Shown here: positions 5,194 through 5,603 of the stretch, piece by piece
Layout: every line of letters begins with the position of its first letter
How positions within the stretch are numbered: the first letter of the stretch is position 1
Origin: Actinomycetota bacterium
GTDB taxonomy: Bacteria; Actinomycetota; Humimicrobiia; Humimicrobiales; Humimicrobiaceae
Reading direction: 5' to 3'
Assembly: GCA_023379515.1 (NCBI GenBank)
Contig: JAMCQQ010000406.1
Coordinates: forward strand, 1-5,603
DNA length: 5,603 nt
The notes under the pieces: model-generated
What the model was told of the DNA's origin: nothing
The model's database searches: none
Seen by the model: only the letters and a program-made list of their open reading frames with translations
Position numbers and translations under genes: made by a program

Positions 5194-5209
5194 AAATAGT
5201 TTTGCCTAA
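5176..5209 (+). other. Hairpin across the barrel gene stop codon
   Basis: TTAGGCAA (5176-5183) pairs perfectly with TTGCCTAA (5202-5209). Adding a G-U and an A-U pair gives a 10-bp stem with a 14-base loop, and the TAA stop at 5191-5193 lies in the loop. No T-run follows, so it is unlikely to be a terminator. In the gap before the GntR gene it could stabilise the upstream message or lower expression of the regulator. Function is inferred. Confidence 0.4.
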
Positions 5210-5278
5210 GCTTTAAACAAATTGGTGATAATAGCATTTCGATTGGTTAGAAGCTAAAGCCTGGTTCAGGATGAAAAT

Positions 5279-5603
5279 ATGTCGACATTTTTAACAATTA
5301 AAAAGTTGCTGATGGATTATATAAAAGTTAAGAATCTAAAAGTCGGTGATAAATTTCCCCCCGAATCCGAACTTGCCAGGAAGTTAAATGTCAGCAGGTT
5401 GACACTGCGGGAAGCCTTAAAGATTTTCAGGGAAGAAGGGCTCATCTACACTATCCATGGTATCGGTACTTTCTTGTCAAGCGATTTTGAGCAGATAAAT
5501 GATACACTGGACATGAATCTGGGAACAACAGAGATGATAGTTTCGGCAGGATATAAACCGGGAGTTAAATTCTTTGAGAGAAAATTGGTAAAAGCCGATA
5601 TGA
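5279..5603 (+). CDS. GntR-family transcriptional regulator, HutC/UTRA type, 3' truncated
   Basis: The frame opens at ATG 5279 and runs off the window end after 108 codons. The N-terminal winged helix is clear: a first helix (FLTIKKLLMDYI, 4-15), the hallmark VGDKFPPESELARKLNVS (22-39), a recognition helix RLTLREALKIFREEGLI (40-56) and a wing YTIHGIGTFL (57-66). After a linker, residues from about 80 (MNLGTTEMIVSAGYKPGVKFFERKLVKAD) look like the start of a UTRA effector domain, which places it in the HutC/FarR branch. Such proteins are usually repressors that leave DNA when a sugar phosphate or other metabolite binds. AGGA at 5268-5271 is a suitable ribosome site, and a stop at 5255-5257 excludes a longer start. 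Being next to the barrel gene, it probably controls that operon, perhaps from the promoter at 4411-4439. No convincing GntR operator palindrome is visible. Confidence 0.9.
   Translation, partial: MSTFLTIKKLLMDYIKVKNLKVGDKFPPESELARKLNVSRLTLREALKIFREEGLIYTIHGIGTFLSSDFEQINDTLDMNLGTTEMIVSAGYKPGVKFFERKLVKADM

Noticed and set aside
5194..5278. A separate promoter for the GntR gene
   Set aside because: GATAAT (5227-5232) resembles a -10, but the nearest -35-like element is at a 19-base spacing and poor, so co-transcription with the barrel gene is simpler.

Overview
This is an AT-rich bacterial chromosomal window. It has compact genes, short operons, clear Shine-Dalgarno sites and sigma-70-like promoters. 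The gene content suggests an anaerobe of the clostridial or Atribacterota sort: a glutamate synthase built from separate small subunits, a FlK-type thioesterase, a PlsY-like acyltransferase and a GntR regulator. No gene identifies the species, so the lineage is an inference. There are no RNA genes, CRISPR arrays, insertion sequences or phage genes.

Layout. (1) 1-1175, plus strand: the end of a split glutamate-synthase operon, with the C-terminus of a FAD/NAD(P)H oxidoreductase followed by the GXGXG (GltB domain 3) subunit. The second gene is broken as written. Its natural ATG at 346 is out of frame with its body, and one extra A in an A8 run (368-375) would join the two. (2) 1268-1669, plus strand: a hotdog-fold thioesterase of the FlK family, behind an AT-rich hairpin/terminator region. 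(3) 1719-3096, minus strand: an operon of an AIM24/TIGR00266 protein followed by a divergent PlsY-like membrane acyltransferase, transcribed from a promoter at about 3176-3204. (4) 3097-3481: a divergent intergenic region with promoters for both sides and palindromes that could be operators. (5) 3482-4192, plus strand: a LOG-family (TIGR00730) nucleotide phosphoribohydrolase-like protein. (6) 4193-4515: an AT-rich spacer holding a good promoter and a possible gene remnant on the minus strand. (7) 4516 to the end, plus strand: an unrecognised TIM-barrel protein and then the N-terminal half of a GntR/HutC-type repressor, probably one regulated catabolic unit that continues beyond the window.

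How the genes work together. The first two genes belong to glutamate formation (ammonia assimilation). The minus-strand pair may act on membrane lipids. The barrel/GntR pair looks like a substrate-controlled catabolic operon. No single new system covers the whole window. The points most worth attention are the A8 frame break in the glutamate-synthase subunit, the AIM24 plus variant PlsY operon, the unknown barrel enzyme with its own repressor, and three perfect short tandem duplications (11, 15 and 16 bp) within about 4 kb.
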